64,000 nt of DNA from Chryseobacterium sp. JUb7 (GTDB lineage Bacteria; Bacteroidota; Bacteroidia; Flavobacteriales; Weeksellaceae): the NCBI RefSeq assembly GCF_024806495.1, contig NZ_JANUFF010000001.1:558001-622000 (forward strand), in the 5' to 3' direction. This document shows positions 49,722 through 59,101 of the stretch, piece after piece. How positions within the stretch are numbered: the stretch's first letter is position 1; every line of letters starts with the position of its first letter. The notes under the pieces were generated by a model that saw only the letters and a list, made by a program, of their open reading frames with translations, was not told the DNA's origin and ran no database searches. The position numbers were made by a program, and so were the translations under genes.

Positions 49722-51875
49722 TTATTTTTTTAGAAGCTTAACGGTCTGCTGGAATCCGCCATCTGCTTCAATATTTAAGATCAACACTCTGGATGCCTCC
49801 AATTGAGACGTAAAATCCAGATCCAATGATTTGCTTGTTCCTGAGAATTTCTTAGTGAAAACAATTTTTCCGTCGATGCTGTAAGCTGTTACCGCAATAT
49901 CTTTCAATCCTTTCGGAGAATTGATTTTTACAATTCCTGATGTCGGGTTTGGAGCAACGGTTACGATATTCTCTTTCTGAGTATCTACAGTACCTAAAGA
50001 ACCTGTAGTTCCCAGATTATTTTTCAGAGCCACTACAATCGTTGCAGATTTTCCTTTATAATCAATTGTATTTCCTGTAGCATCTACGTCTGTAGCAATC
50101 GTAGAATCGGGATGCTGAATCGAGAAGAAACCAAATTTATGATCCGGAGTAAATGTAAGACCTGTAGGCTCTGAACCGGCAGGCATAGAAGCGAAAAGTT
50201 TCACTTTAGGATTTGCTGCTGTATGGTCCGGAGCAATTACCCAAATATAGTTTTTACCACCATCCTGTAATACCCAAAGATTCCCCAGCTCATCAAACGT
50301 AAGGTTATCGTTTCCATCTCCCCAAGCTTCAGATTTTGTTCCCTGAGCTGTATCGAAAGAATAAACGGTAGAAGCACCTCCTGCGAAAGTTTCCATTTGC
50401 GTAACGGTAGTTCCGTTATCCTGCATACGGTACACTCTGTCTAAACCTTTGGCTGTAAAATAGATTTTGCCGTCCAACGGGCTGATATCTACATCCTCCA
50501 CTCCATTAAATCTAGTTCCTCCAAGAGATTGTGCCAGCGCAGTTGTATTGTTTTGATCTGCTTTTGTTTTATTAGGAACCTGAATCCAGGTTGCCGTAGT
50601 TGTCACCGGATCTCCTGCGGTTGTTAATCCCTGATCCAGTTTCAATACATAAAGATTTCCTGAAGCAAGGTTGTTTGGCGTATCCATTACATATTTATAC
50701 ACCATGTGAGTTCCACCATCTTCACCATAATATGCTGTTGTTCCTGCATTATTCACTACCACATTCTCGTGATTCATGATTCCCATCTGCCATAGTTTTC
50801 CTTTTGACCCGTCTGCATTTTTAGAAACCACCTGAGCTGTTGCAGGATCGATTTCTACCAACCATCCGTAATCTTTCATTCCATCGGCATTCACGTCATT
50901 AGACGTTACAGATTCTTCTGCTGTCACCACTGTTCCCCAAGGCGTTATCCCTCCTGAACAGTTTCTGATCGTCTGAACAAGGCTAGGATCTGAAAAACTA
51001 ACGGCTCTTGACCTTGATAACTGCCACAATTTTGTTGTTGCATTATAGTTGATTTCAGCCATCGTTACACCACCAGGGTTGGTTTCGTGGTTTACAGAAA
51101 GAAATCCGTTTGTACTGCTTCCGGTTTTCGGAACATAGGCCGTAAAGTCATTCTGACCACCTACTAACCCTCCTCCTTCTGTATAACTGTCGCCTTCTTT
51201 TAAGATCAACTGATATTTATGCTCTGTAGGGATAATTAATTTATTGGTCTGTGCCGTTGGAACAATAGATGTAAAGCAGCTGATGTGTGTTGCATTACAG
51301 GCTACCGGTGGATTTGTTGTATTTGTTACTGTTTTCAGATAAGCATCAACTCTTAAATCCGAGCTCGCAGCACCTCTGTTGTGTAATTCGATAGAAATTC
51401 TATTGGTTCCGTTAACGAATTTTGATTTTGGAATAGAGAAAATATTATAGGTACTTTCCGCAGCTCCGTCAATCGTTGTACTGGACCATGTATCGAAAGT
51501 AATCGTTCCTGCCGGCATATTATCTCTTACTACTTCTTCCCCGTTAAGGTATACAACAATACCATCATCTCTCATGATTCCAAGTTCCATAGTATCAGTA
51601 AGGTCCGAAAGGTTTACAGTAATGTCTTTAGCAAAGTAAGCGGTCACAAGCCCTGAGCTGATCGTAGTCGTTACCGGATCACCATATCCAAGAGGTCCGT
51701 TTCCTGTTGCCCAGGAAGAAACATCATACGTTTTTTCTTTCCACTGAGCCGGTTGAGCCACATTATTGTCTTTGTAGCTCCAAGATGAGTTTTTGTTGAA
51801 AATAAAAGTCTGTGCCTGAACAGCAGAGCTTGTTATCAACGCCAGAGTCGCGATTGATAGTAGTTTTTTCTTCAT
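49722..51875 (-). CDS. PhoX-like (DUF839) T9SS-secreted protein
   Basis: Secreted protein of 717 residues. After the signal peptide (about 1-21), residues 25-185 form a beta-sandwich domain with R-D-D-G-I-V-V-Y-L-N-G-E-E. Residues 220-640 form a beta-propeller of the PhoX/DUF839 type (V-N-H-E-T-N-P-G-G, E-D-G-G-T-H-M-V-Y-K-Y, and F-D-E-L-G-N-L-W-V). The end (from about 645, V-A-P-N-P-T-S-G onward) is a type A T9SS sorting domain. PhoX relatives are Ca2+/Fe phosphatases, but I could not trace every metal ligand, so phosphatase activity is tentative. Confidence 0.83.
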   Translation of the reverse strand: MKKKLLSIATLALITSSAVQAQTFIFNKNSSWSYKDNNVAQPAQWKEKTYDVSSWATGNGPLGYGDPVTTTISSGLVTAYFAKDITVNLSDLTDTMELGIMRDDGIVVYLNGEEVVRDNMPAGTITFDTWSSTTIDGAAESTYNIFSIPKSKFVNGTNRISIELHNRGAASSDLRVDAYLKTVTNTTNPPVACNATHISCFTSIVPTAQTNKLIIPTEHKYQLILKEGDSYTEGGGLVGGQNDFTAYVPKTGSSTNGFLSVNHETNPGGVTMAEINYNATTKLWQLSRSRAVSFSDPSLVQTIRNCSGGITPWGTVVTAEESVTSNDVNADGMKDYGWLVEIDPATAQVVSKNADGSKGKLWQMGIMNHENVVVNNAGTTAYYGEDGGTHMVYKYVMDTPNNLASGNLYVLKLDQGLTTAGDPVTTTATWIQVPNKTKADQNNTTALAQSLGGTRFNGVEDVDISPLDGKIYFTAKGLDRVYRMQDNGTTVTQMETFAGGASTVYSFDTAQGTKSEAWGDGNDNLTFDELGNLWVLQDGGKNYIWVIAPDHTAANPKVKLFASMPAGSEPTGLTFTPDHKFGFFSIQHPDSTIATDVDATGNTIDYKGKSATIVVALKNNLGTTGSLGTVDTQKENIVTVAPNPTSGIVKINSPKGLKDIAVTAYSIDGKIVFTKKFSGTSKSLDLDFTSQLEASRVLILNIEADGGFQQTVKLLKK

Positions 51876-51901
51876 TTTAATTTTAGATTTATTAGACTCT
51901 G

Positions 51902-51909
51902 CAAAACTA
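51902..51909 (-). promoter_or_regulatory. -7 promoter box for the PhoX-like gene
   Basis: Reads TAGTTTTG on the minus strand, 26 bases before the ATG. The octamer recurs at 54108-54115. Confidence 0.5.
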
Positions 51910-52176
51910 TCAGAATGTTGCGAAGCCTCTATTAATAGGAGTTTAAATAAATCCTGACAAATATTAATTAATAGAAAACCGAATGTTAATTACATTAATT
52001 TTATGTTAAATTAAAAAAATATTAAAATATTGGATGATTTGAAATTCACCTTTAAAGATTTCCTGTAAGTTGATTTAAACATCCTATTTTTCATGTACAG
52101 GTTATAATGTATTAGATTTCTACAGAAGACAAAACAAAGTGAAAATTCATTCAGAAAGAACTTCTTTAAGGTCTGA

Positions 52177-52216
52177 AAAAAAGTCTGCATCAAAAATTGA
52201 GATGCAGACTTTTTAT
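52177..52216 (-). terminator. Terminator after the di-haem peroxidase gene
   Basis: A 13-bp stem, AAAAGTCTGCATC (52179-52191) against GATGCAGACTTTT (52201-52213), with flanking A and T runs. Confidence 0.88.
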
Positions 52217-52258
52217 GGAGTACTTTAAACTTCAGATAAGTGAAGAATTATTCAGCTA

Positions 52259-54094
52259 TTATTTTTCTTTTGTTTTACTGATGTCTGTTAACGAATTTAG
52301 AAATGCGATGATCTGTTTAATCTCAGTTTGTGTCAGATTCAATTTATCCGCAGGCAGAGTTTGGTTTTTCATCTTCAGTCCTAGGCCTTCACCACCACCT
52401 TCATTATAAAAATCAAGAACCTCTTCAAGGGTATTGAAAGCACCGTTATGGAAATAAGGTTTTGTGAGTGCAATATTTCGTACCGTGGTTGTTTTAAATG
52501 AGTTTTCATAAATCCATGAATTCTCCTTTTTCACAGGGCTGTTTATTCTCCCTGGGTCTCCATCGAGCTCAAGAGGTTTCTGACTGATCGGTTTTTTAGT
52601 GATTCCAAGTACCTCAGATTCATTTTCATTAAAAAAAGGCGGAACCAATCCTGAAAAATGAGGCGCAAAATGGCAGGTTGCACAGTTGGCTTTTCCCATA
52701 AACAGATTATAGCCCTTTTTAGCATCATCAGAAATTTCTTTCTCATTTCTCATGAATCGATCAAAATCACTTTCAAAAGAATATAAAGATGCAACATAGG
52801 AACTCAATGCTTTAGAAAAATTTTCTTTCGTAATTTTCCCGTCTTTAAAGGCTGTTTTAAAAGCTTTTTTATATTCGGGTTTTGTTTTTAATTTTTTGAT
52901 GATACTTTCATAGCTGGTATTAAACTCCTGTTCGTTATAAATAACATGCTCTGCCTGTTGTTCCAGATAAAAAGCTCTAAGATCATAGAAAAACCTTTTA
53001 GCGAAAACAGCATTATACAATGACGGGGCATTTCTAAGGACCGTTTTCCCTTCTGTGTTACTTTCAGATTTTGGTTTCAGATCTGTAAAAGCATTTTCCG
53101 GTAAATGGCAGGTTGCGCAGCTCATTTTATTGTTTTCACTCAAATTCTGATCGTAAAAAATGTCTTTCCCCAGTTTTCTCAGATCAGCACCGTCTTCATT
53201 GGATTTTAGAAGGGTATAAAAATAGGGATCAAGAAAATCACTGCTGAACAGATTTTTATTTTTAACATTCCATCCTGAAAACTCTTTCAGATCATCCTCA
53301 TTTCCGTCCCAACTTCCGAATTCCTGATATAAAGGCTGGATGTACACCTTATAAAACTCTATTCTGTCAAACGTTTCAAAGTCCGTATTTTTTGACAGAT
53401 AATCGATCCCGTTATTTAAAATCTGATTGGCTTTCTGTAGATTATAATTTTTAAAGTAAATATCATTATTGATATACTTTTTCATTCCTAAAAAGGCATG
53501 ACTGGCTTCTTCAGAAATATTTAACGAGCCCGGAGTATCGAAACCTGTGACACCAAGACTATACATTCTGATTAACTCAATCCGAAGTGGCAACGTTTTA
53601 TTATTCCCCTTGCTTAATCCGTTTTTGACAGAGCTTAAATAAAAACTGGAATAGCTGTTATATAAAAAAATCGTAATCTCTTTTATTTTCTCTTTTTCGT
53701 CTGCCGCTTCATCGGAAAATATCAGTTCATCCAGTACCTGTAAACCTTCGGGAGGAAGTGTATAAGCACTTGTACCCGCTGCTTCAATATGAAATAACGG
53801 TGCTGCATTAAGGTGTGTTTTTGTAAATTCCGGATAATGATAAGCCACATAAAACTCAATTTCCTTAAAAGAATTTCTTGTGCTGCTTAATGACTTTTGG
53901 AGTTCCTCGAGAGAGATCTTATCTTCAGAAAAGCTGTAAACATCGGATTTCAGGCGTTCAAGTTTGCTTTTAAAATCAGCCAAACCCTGAGTAACAGCGG
54001 TATTTTCAGTTTCAACACCTTTATAAACAGGATTGAATGACATAATTGCAAAACCTATCAAAAGAATTACAATAAGTAGCGGATAAGATCTCAT
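52259..54094 (-). CDS. Di-haem cytochrome c peroxidase/MauG family protein
   Basis: Periplasmic c-type haem protein of 611 residues: N-terminal signal or anchor (about 1-18), a 290-residue helical region of unknown type, then a peroxidase unit with two haem sites, C-A-T-C-H at 326-330 and C-A-T-C-H at 471-475. Y-F-H-N-G-A-F-N-T-L-E-E-V-L-D-F-Y and the closing helix L-I/T-E-I-K-Q-I-I-A-F-L-N-S-L are family hallmarks. It reduces hydrogen peroxide or oxidises a protein partner. The long N-terminal helical region is not in the minimal CcpA type. Confidence 0.88.
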   Translation of the reverse strand: MRSYPLLIVILLIGFAIMSFNPVYKGVETENTAVTQGLADFKSKLERLKSDVYSFSEDKISLEELQKSLSSTRNSFKEIEFYVAYHYPEFTKTHLNAAPLFHIEAAGTSAYTLPPEGLQVLDELIFSDEAADEKEKIKEITIFLYNSYSSFYLSSVKNGLSKGNNKTLPLRIELIRMYSLGVTGFDTPGSLNISEEASHAFLGMKKYINNDIYFKNYNLQKANQILNNGIDYLSKNTDFETFDRIEFYKVYIQPLYQEFGSWDGNEDDLKEFSGWNVKNKNLFSSDFLDPYFYTLLKSNEDGADLRKLGKDIFYDQNLSENNKMSCATCHLPENAFTDLKPKSESNTEGKTVLRNAPSLYNAVFAKRFFYDLRAFYLEQQAEHVIYNEQEFNTSYESIIKKLKTKPEYKKAFKTAFKDGKITKENFSKALSSYVASLYSFESDFDRFMRNEKEISDDAKKGYNLFMGKANCATCHFAPHFSGLVPPFFNENESEVLGITKKPISQKPLELDGDPGRINSPVKKENSWIYENSFKTTTVRNIALTKPYFHNGAFNTLEEVLDFYNEGGGEGLGLKMKNQTLPADKLNLTQTEIKQIIAFLNSLTDISKTKEK

Positions 54095-54107
54095 TAATTT
54101 TTTGCGG

Positions 54108-54115
54108 CAAAACTA
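54108..54115 (-). promoter_or_regulatory. -7 promoter box for the peroxidase gene
   Basis: Reads TAGTTTTG on the minus strand, 14 bases before the ATG; same octamer as at 51902-51909. Confidence 0.5.
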
Positions 54116-54306
54116 TCTTTTATAAGTTGTTTCAGTTTTAACGCTGGATTAAATATTAATTACATTTTTGCATTGTATAATTTATAAGCTAAAAATAAAG
54201 TCCAAACCACCAAAAAGCTGTATCTTCACGTCTTCTTCTCTCTTCAAAAAGAGAATTACGGAGAAGAAATTTTATATTTTTCACACCTAAAAACTAAAAT
54301 ATTATC

Positions 54307-54768
54307 ATGAAATTTAAATTATTATTAAGTTTTATTGTAAGCTTTTTATCATTAAGCGCTTTTTCACAGAAAAGTAAAGAAAAGGAGATGGCAGTGTATG
54401 CAGAGAAAAGAGGCAGTGATTATTATTTGGTCCGTCTACCGAAGGGAAAAGACATTCCTAACGTATATGTCTATTCAAACGGAGAAACAAAACCTTATAA
54501 AAAGTATACCCAGCTGCTGGATGTCGCAAAAGAATTTCCTAAAATGATGGAAACTGCCAATTCTGCCAAAGAAGAACTCGTTTCTGTACTCAATAAAGAC
54601 GGACATTTCTACGAGATCACCACTCAAAGAAAAGATCCCAAAAACTTTGAAAAAACAACAATTACCGTGTACGAAGTCTTTAACGGTCAAAAAAGAATTG
54701 TTGAAGAATACGGCTCTATCATGGAGCTTATGCCTACACCTTATAAAGAGGCCATTTTTATTAATTAA
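54307..54768 (+). CDS. Small exported protein, unknown
   Basis: A 153-residue protein with a clear signal peptide (about 1-20, ending A-F-S-Q). The mature part has mixed charge, repeated Tyr/Lys, and no motif I can assign. It precedes the nucleoside phosphorylase gene by 17 bases on the same strand, so the two are probably cotranscribed. Not recognised. Confidence 0.7.
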   Translation: MKFKLLLSFIVSFLSLSAFSQKSKEKEMAVYAEKRGSDYYLVRLPKGKDIPNVYVYSNGETKPYKKYTQLLDVAKEFPKMMETANSAKEELVSVLNKDGHFYEITTQRKDPKNFEKTTITVYEVFNGQKRIVEEYGSIMELMPTPYKEAIFIN

Positions 54769-54785
54769 AACTAAAAAAACATATC

Positions 54786-55640
54786 ATGCTGAATAAACTA
54801 GCAGCCTCAGAATTAGTTCTGAACGATGACGGAAGTGTTTATCACTTAAATCTTTTACCGGAAGATATTGCAGAAAAAATCATCCTTGTGGGTGACCCTG
54901 ACCGAGTAGCAAAAGTGTCAAAATATTTTGACAAAGTAGAAGTCAAAAAAAACAAGAGAGAGTTTTACACCCATACCGGAACCCTGAGAGGGGAAAGAAT
55001 CACGGTAATGTCTACAGGTATCGGTACCGAAAACATCGATATTGTCATGAATGAGCTTGATGCTTTAGTGAATATCGATCTTAAAAACAAAGAGTTTAAA
55101 ACAGAACATACAGCTCTACAGCTTTTCAGAATGGGAACTTGCGGAAGTGTAAATCCTGATGTACAGGTTGACAATATGCTGGTGACCCAAAATGTTGTAG
55201 GATTAGATGGTTTAATGCATTTCTATCAGGATTACGAATTTGAAAATGAATTTTCAAAAAACTTTTTGGAGAAATTCCCGTATGCGAAGATTAAACCAAT
55301 GCTTTATTTTGCCGATTGGTCTGAAGAACTGGGCGAACTATACAAAGACGCCAAATATCACGGTAATACAGCTACTTTCCCGGGATTTTACGCGCCACAG
55401 GGAAGACAGCTTCGTTTAAAAGCTCTCGATGATCAGTTTCTGGAAACACTGAATGATCTTGGAGTAACCAATTTCGAAATGGAAACTTCTGCTATCTATG
55501 CGCTTTCAAAATTATTAGGCCATAAAGCCATTACGGTAAATAATGTTATCGCCAACAGAAGACGCGGAGAGTTCTCAGCCGATCATCATGCTTCTGAAAA
55601 GAATCTTATCAACTGGGTTCTGGACAGAATTATTAAATAA
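54786..55640 (+). CDS. Nucleoside phosphorylase, uridine phosphorylase-like
   Basis: Cytoplasmic enzyme splitting nucleosides with phosphate. The 284 residues follow the NP-I fold: I-L-V-G-D-P-D-R-V-A-K-V phosphate loop near 34-45, M-S-T-G-I-G-T-E-N near 75, R-M-G-T-C-G-S near 117, and ribose/base-binding F-E-M-E-T-S near 225. The pattern fits uridine phosphorylases more than purine ones, though base specificity should be tested. It lies close behind a small exported protein and before a convergent terminator. Confidence 0.88.
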   Translation: MLNKLAASELVLNDDGSVYHLNLLPEDIAEKIILVGDPDRVAKVSKYFDKVEVKKNKREFYTHTGTLRGERITVMSTGIGTENIDIVMNELDALVNIDLKNKEFKTEHTALQLFRMGTCGSVNPDVQVDNMLVTQNVVGLDGLMHFYQDYEFENEFSKNFLEKFPYAKIKPMLYFADWSEELGELYKDAKYHGNTATFPGFYAPQGRQLRLKALDDQFLETLNDLGVTNFEMETSAIYALSKLLGHKAITVNNVIANRRRGEFSADHHASEKNLINWVLDRIIK

Positions 55641-55655
55641 AATTAAAAACAATAA

Positions 55656-55685
55656 AAAAGGATTTCAATAATTTGAAATCCTTTT
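55656..55685. terminator. Convergent terminator
   Basis: AAAAGGATTTCA (55656-55667) pairs with TGAAATCCTTTT (55674-55685) around a 6-base loop. It ends 5 bases from the convergent gene's stop. Confidence 0.88.
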
Positions 55686-55689
55686 ATTT

Positions 55690-56523
55690 TTAGGGGCAGT
55701 TTTTTTCGTATTCTTTAACAATGCCAAGATAAAGCCGGGCTTCATATTCAAACATTTTACGGCTTATATAATCGAGTGTTTCTCCGGTATCCAGTTTATT
55801 TTCTTTAGCTTCCTTTACCACCTGCTTTTTATAATCAATCATGCCCTTTCTCATTTCTTTCTGGAAGTTTCTGTCTTCCATCTTTTTGCGGAATAATTCA
55901 AGATATTTTGCAAACTCGGGACAGTCTTTTCCGGCTACTTTAAAAGCATTGACAAAGTTATCAAAGCTTCGTTTCAGATCAAAAAGATTGATATCTAAAG
56001 GCATCACAGCAAAATTTTCCTGATTATTCTTAAGATAAAATATGGAATAGGTATACTCACACATATACGGACCAATCTGACCGTTTTTTGTGCATATTAT
56101 ATTCGGATGACCGTAAATTCCAATCTTACCGTCATAAATCCGGGAAAGAAAAACATCATTTTTAGCATCTTTTAAAACCCCATTTCTGTCGAATTCCTTA
56201 ACCTTTAATTTTTCAAATGCCAATGCTTCATCATAGTCTTTATCCAGATAAGCAATTTTCGAAATTTCTTTTGCTGTAATTTTTTCCGAAGGTGATGATT
56301 CTGAAGCTTTATATTCGATTTTTGTTTTGCTGTTAAAATCCCCTCCTCCCAATACATCTTTGAAAGTACTGATTTTAGGAATCTGAACCTTACTTACAAG
56401 AACATTCATTTTGACGCCATCTGTTTTTGTAATTTCTACAGGTATATAGGAGTTTTTATCCTGCTTCTGTCCATAAAAAAGGCTCACAAAGAACAATAAT
56501 AAAATAGAGAAATATTTACTCAT
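55690..56523 (-). CDS. Exported protein of unknown function
   Basis: A 277-residue protein with a signal peptide (about 1-18, cut near F-Y-G-Q-K). The N-terminal third is beta-rich and the C-terminal third is helical with many charges. I recognise no domain. It stands alone, with a terminator on its 3' side. Confidence 0.7.
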   Translation of the reverse strand: MSKYFSILLLFFVSLFYGQKQDKNSYIPVEITKTDGVKMNVLVSKVQIPKISTFKDVLGGGDFNSKTKIEYKASESSPSEKITAKEISKIAYLDKDYDEALAFEKLKVKEFDRNGVLKDAKNDVFLSRIYDGKIGIYGHPNIICTKNGQIGPYMCEYTYSIFYLKNNQENFAVMPLDINLFDLKRSFDNFVNAFKVAGKDCPEFAKYLELFRKKMEDRNFQKEMRKGMIDYKKQVVKEAKENKLDTGETLDYISRKMFEYEARLYLGIVKEYEKNCP

Positions 56524-56697
56524 GTTGAATGGGATATTAGTATGTATTGATTAATTGCGCGAACTTATAAATTTTTACACAGAGATTACTTATTTATTGA
56601 ATTATTTTTATGAGTATAAACAATTTGACAGAAGAAAATTAAATGATTTTAATACATTGAAAATATTTTAATGAATTTTAAGCAGGTTTTTAATAAC

Positions 56698-56735
56698 AAA
56701 AAAAAAGAGACCTCAAAAAATTTGAAATCTCTCTT
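56698..56735 (-). terminator. Terminator after the YadA-head-repeat gene
   Basis: On the minus strand AGAGATTTCAAA pairs with TTTGAGGTCTCT using two G-U pairs, and is followed by a run of T. Confidence 0.8.
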
Positions 56736-56764
56736 AACCATATCAATCCTTAGTAAATCATTCT

Positions 56765-58135
56765 TTAAAATTCGTTGATCATTACATAAAAATGCGAATA
56801 GTTCAGGCTCTCTGCATTGGAGGAAATATTTGTAAGATTTATTGTAATATTAGTCGCTGATGTCATTCTCGGATTCGAAATAGAGAATGTAGCATTTCCT
56901 GGAAAATCTCCTGCCGGCGTCACAACAATTGTCGCTCTCGTAGAACCAGGCTGTAAATTTGCCGGAATTGCAATATTCATTGTTGTCGATTTCCCCGGAG
57001 CCATATTGTTGATTGAAACACTTGGCCAAACCTCAAAACTAATCTGATTTTTATTAACCGTTCCTTTTTCTCCCAGTTTATATTGTCCGCTCACATCAAG
57101 TCTTGCTGATGTATTAGGAGTACTTGTACCGATCGCTACATTTGCGTTACTATTACCCAAAACAACCGCGTTAGCCTGTGAAGTTGTTGCTCCATATCCT
57201 AAAGCCGTAGAAAACTGCCCTAAAGCATTGGCTCCTGAACCTAAAGCTGTAGAATTTTCATTGTTGGTTACTGTATTATATCCTAAAGCCGTCTCGCTGT
57301 TAGAATTTGTTGTAGCTTTATATCCTAATGCAATCGATTGAAACCCATTTGCAGTGGCACTATTACCAATAGCAGTTGTTTCATTCTTTGTTGTTTTGGC
57401 ATTATAACCGATCGCTGTAGACTGAAATCCATCTGTGAAAGAATTATTTCCGATTGCTACCGATTCGTTTTTATTTGTTTTTGCGTTATATCCTACTGCT
57501 GTAGACTGATATCCTGCAGCACTAGATTTATTTCCCAATGCAACAGCATCGTTGGCTGTTACCGAAGCATCATTACCTACAGAAACTCCCTGATAAGCTG
57601 AACTTCCTGTTCCGATTGCGATACCATTCTGACCGGCATTAGAACCTGTTCCTAAGCTTACTGAATTATCGGTTCCCAGTCTCCCTGCTTTTACAGAATT
57701 CACTTTGAATACCAAATCATCAAGAGTATTGGTTCCTAATGAAAGGTTTGTATTGGAGCCTCCGTAGTTTCCGCTGTTTGTTCCTGTATTATTCCAGTTT
57801 GTTGTAGTACTTCCGCCACCGGCATTGGTTCCATTTCCTCCGGTTACCGAAAGCATATTCCATTTCAGATTATTCCAGTAGTAAAATCCAATTTCTGCAA
57901 GTCCGCCAGTTCCTGTATTCCATACGATTAAACCATCGGCTGGTGAAGGAACGGTTACTTTATCTGTTAAAGAGCTTAATGCTATGTTTGGAAAAAGAAC
58001 CCCTTTGTTCTTTGAACTGATCTGTAACATCGCTGAAGAATCAGGATTAGGAGTTCCTATCCCTACTTGGGCGTATATAAAATTAGAAAAGAATAAAAGT
58101 ATAAGAACAAATTGAAGTATTAATTTTTTTTGCAT
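56765..58135 (-). CDS. Surface protein with YadA-head-type repeats
   Basis: Exported protein of 456 residues. After the signal peptide (about 1-22) it opens Q-V-G-I-G-T-P-N-P-D, as in the protein at 31117. Residues about 155-335 are a series of 14-residue repeats of the type T-A-I-G-Y-N-A-K-T-x-K-N-E-T, alternating with A-I-G-N-x-S-x-x-x-G-F-Q-S to give a 28-residue (84-base) period. This is the left-handed beta-roll signature of trimeric autotransporter heads. The C-terminal 100 residues are beta-rich and unassigned. There is no YadA membrane anchor and no T9SS domain, so how it is displayed is unclear. Confidence 0.85.
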   Translation of the reverse strand: MQKKLILQFVLILLFFSNFIYAQVGIGTPNPDSSAMLQISSKNKGVLFPNIALSSLTDKVTVPSPADGLIVWNTGTGGLAEIGFYYWNNLKWNMLSVTGGNGTNAGGGSTTTNWNNTGTNSGNYGGSNTNLSLGTNTLDDLVFKVNSVKAGRLGTDNSVSLGTGSNAGQNGIAIGTGSSAYQGVSVGNDASVTANDAVALGNKSSAAGYQSTAVGYNAKTNKNESVAIGNNSFTDGFQSTAIGYNAKTTKNETTAIGNSATANGFQSIALGYKATTNSNSETALGYNTVTNNENSTALGSGANALGQFSTALGYGATTSQANAVVLGNSNANVAIGTSTPNTSARLDVSGQYKLGEKGTVNKNQISFEVWPSVSINNMAPGKSTTMNIAIPANLQPGSTRATIVVTPAGDFPGNATFSISNPRMTSATNITINLTNISSNAESLNYSHFYVMINEF

Positions 58136-58228
58136 CCCTGAATTATTAATAGTTAATTATTTGACGGTGCAAATATAAGAATTTTCAATAAAACACCTAA
58201 TTTTTTAAATATTTTTCAATAAAACCAC

Positions 58229-58264
58229 TAAACAGTGACAAAACGCCAACTTTATCACTGTTTA
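58229..58264. repeat. Inverted repeat near the tag 3' end
   Basis: TAAACAGTGA (58229-58238) is inverted as TCACTGTTTA (58255-58264). The right arm is part of a 14-bp direct repeat, CACTGTTTAATGAA, at 58256-58269 and 58406-58419, the second copy lying in the last codons of tag. Confidence 0.6.
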
Positions 58265-58401
58265 ATGAAGCATAATTCAATATTAACTATATCTTAAATC
58301 GGCTACTGAGGCACTTCTACAGAGGTTTTTAATTCTTTAAATAGTGGATTAAAATTGCATAATTGACAAAAAACATCACATAAAAATGAATAAAATTAAA
58401 T

Positions 58402-58962
58402 TTACCACTGTTTAATGAAACAGTTTTCAAGGTGATCATTCACCATACCTGTCGCCTGCATGTGTGCATAGACTACAGTTGAACCCATAAATTTGAAGCC
58501 TCTTTTTTTAAGATCTATTGATAAATTATCAGATATTTCAGTTGTTGCAGGAACATCTTTTAAGGACTTCGGGTTGTTGTTAACAGGTTTCCCACCTACA
58601 AATCCCCATATATAAGAAGAGAAGCTTCCGAATTCTTTCTGAACTTCCATAAATTTTTGTGCGTTTGTAACCGTAGCTAATATTTTCAATCTGTTTCTGA
58701 TAATTCCTGGGTCCTGCATCAGGTCTTCAATTTTTTCCTCAGAATATTTTGAAATTTTTTTATAATTAAAATTATCGAAGGCTTTTCTGAAATTTTCTCT
58801 TTTAGTAAGAATGGTGTACCAGCTGAGTCCTGCCTGAAAACTCTCAAGAATCAAAAACTCGAAAATTGTTTCATCATCATAAACGGGTCTTCCCCATTCT
58901 TCATCATGATATTTTCGGTATAAGTCGTCTTTTTCGCACCATCCGCAACGTATTTTTTCCAT
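58402..58962 (-). CDS. tag: DNA-3-methyladenine glycosylase I
   Basis: Base-excision repair enzyme that removes 3-methyladenine from DNA. The 186-residue protein has the zinc-binding N-terminus R-C-G-W-C with Cys5-area ligands, Y-H-D-E-E-W-G-R-P near 19-27, the E-S-F-Q-A-G-L-S-W block near 41-49, and the distal zinc ligands around the final H-L-E-N-C. Length is standard. A 14-bp segment of its 3' end is repeated 150 bases downstream. Confidence 0.95.
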   Translation of the reverse strand: MEKIRCGWCEKDDLYRKYHDEEWGRPVYDDETIFEFLILESFQAGLSWYTILTKRENFRKAFDNFNYKKISKYSEEKIEDLMQDPGIIRNRLKILATVTNAQKFMEVQKEFGSFSSYIWGFVGGKPVNNNPKSLKDVPATTEISDNLSIDLKKRGFKFMGSTVVYAHMQATGMVNDHLENCFIKQW

Positions 58963-59101
58963 AAAACATAATTTTTAATAATTTAAAGATAAAGCCGATC
59001 GCGAGAATGAAAAAAACATTAAGAAAAGTTTAACAGTGTGTTTCTGTTTTAGGAATGGTTCTTGTTTATTTACTAAGCAACAACACTAAAATATTAATAT
59101 T

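Larger units (their letters stand above)
51876..52258. other. Intergenic region, 383 bases
   Basis: Holds the PhoX-like promoter on the left and the peroxidase terminator on the right (52177-52216). A 60-codon minus-strand frame at 52011-52193 shows no family features and overlaps the terminator, so I do not call it. Confidence 0.6.

Noticed and set aside
52011..52193. 60-codon minus-strand frame between PhoX-like and peroxidase genes
   Set aside because: Overlaps the peroxidase terminator and encodes Phe/Lys/Asn-rich sequence with no start signal.
57338..57601. Cysteine-rich plus-strand frame with regular spacing
   Set aside because: Antisense of the YadA-type 14-residue repeats; the periodic cysteines come from the repeat codons.
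57180..57620. CRISPR-like regular repeats
   Set aside because: The repeats are coding, diverged in sequence, without unique spacers, and explained by the protein's beta-roll.
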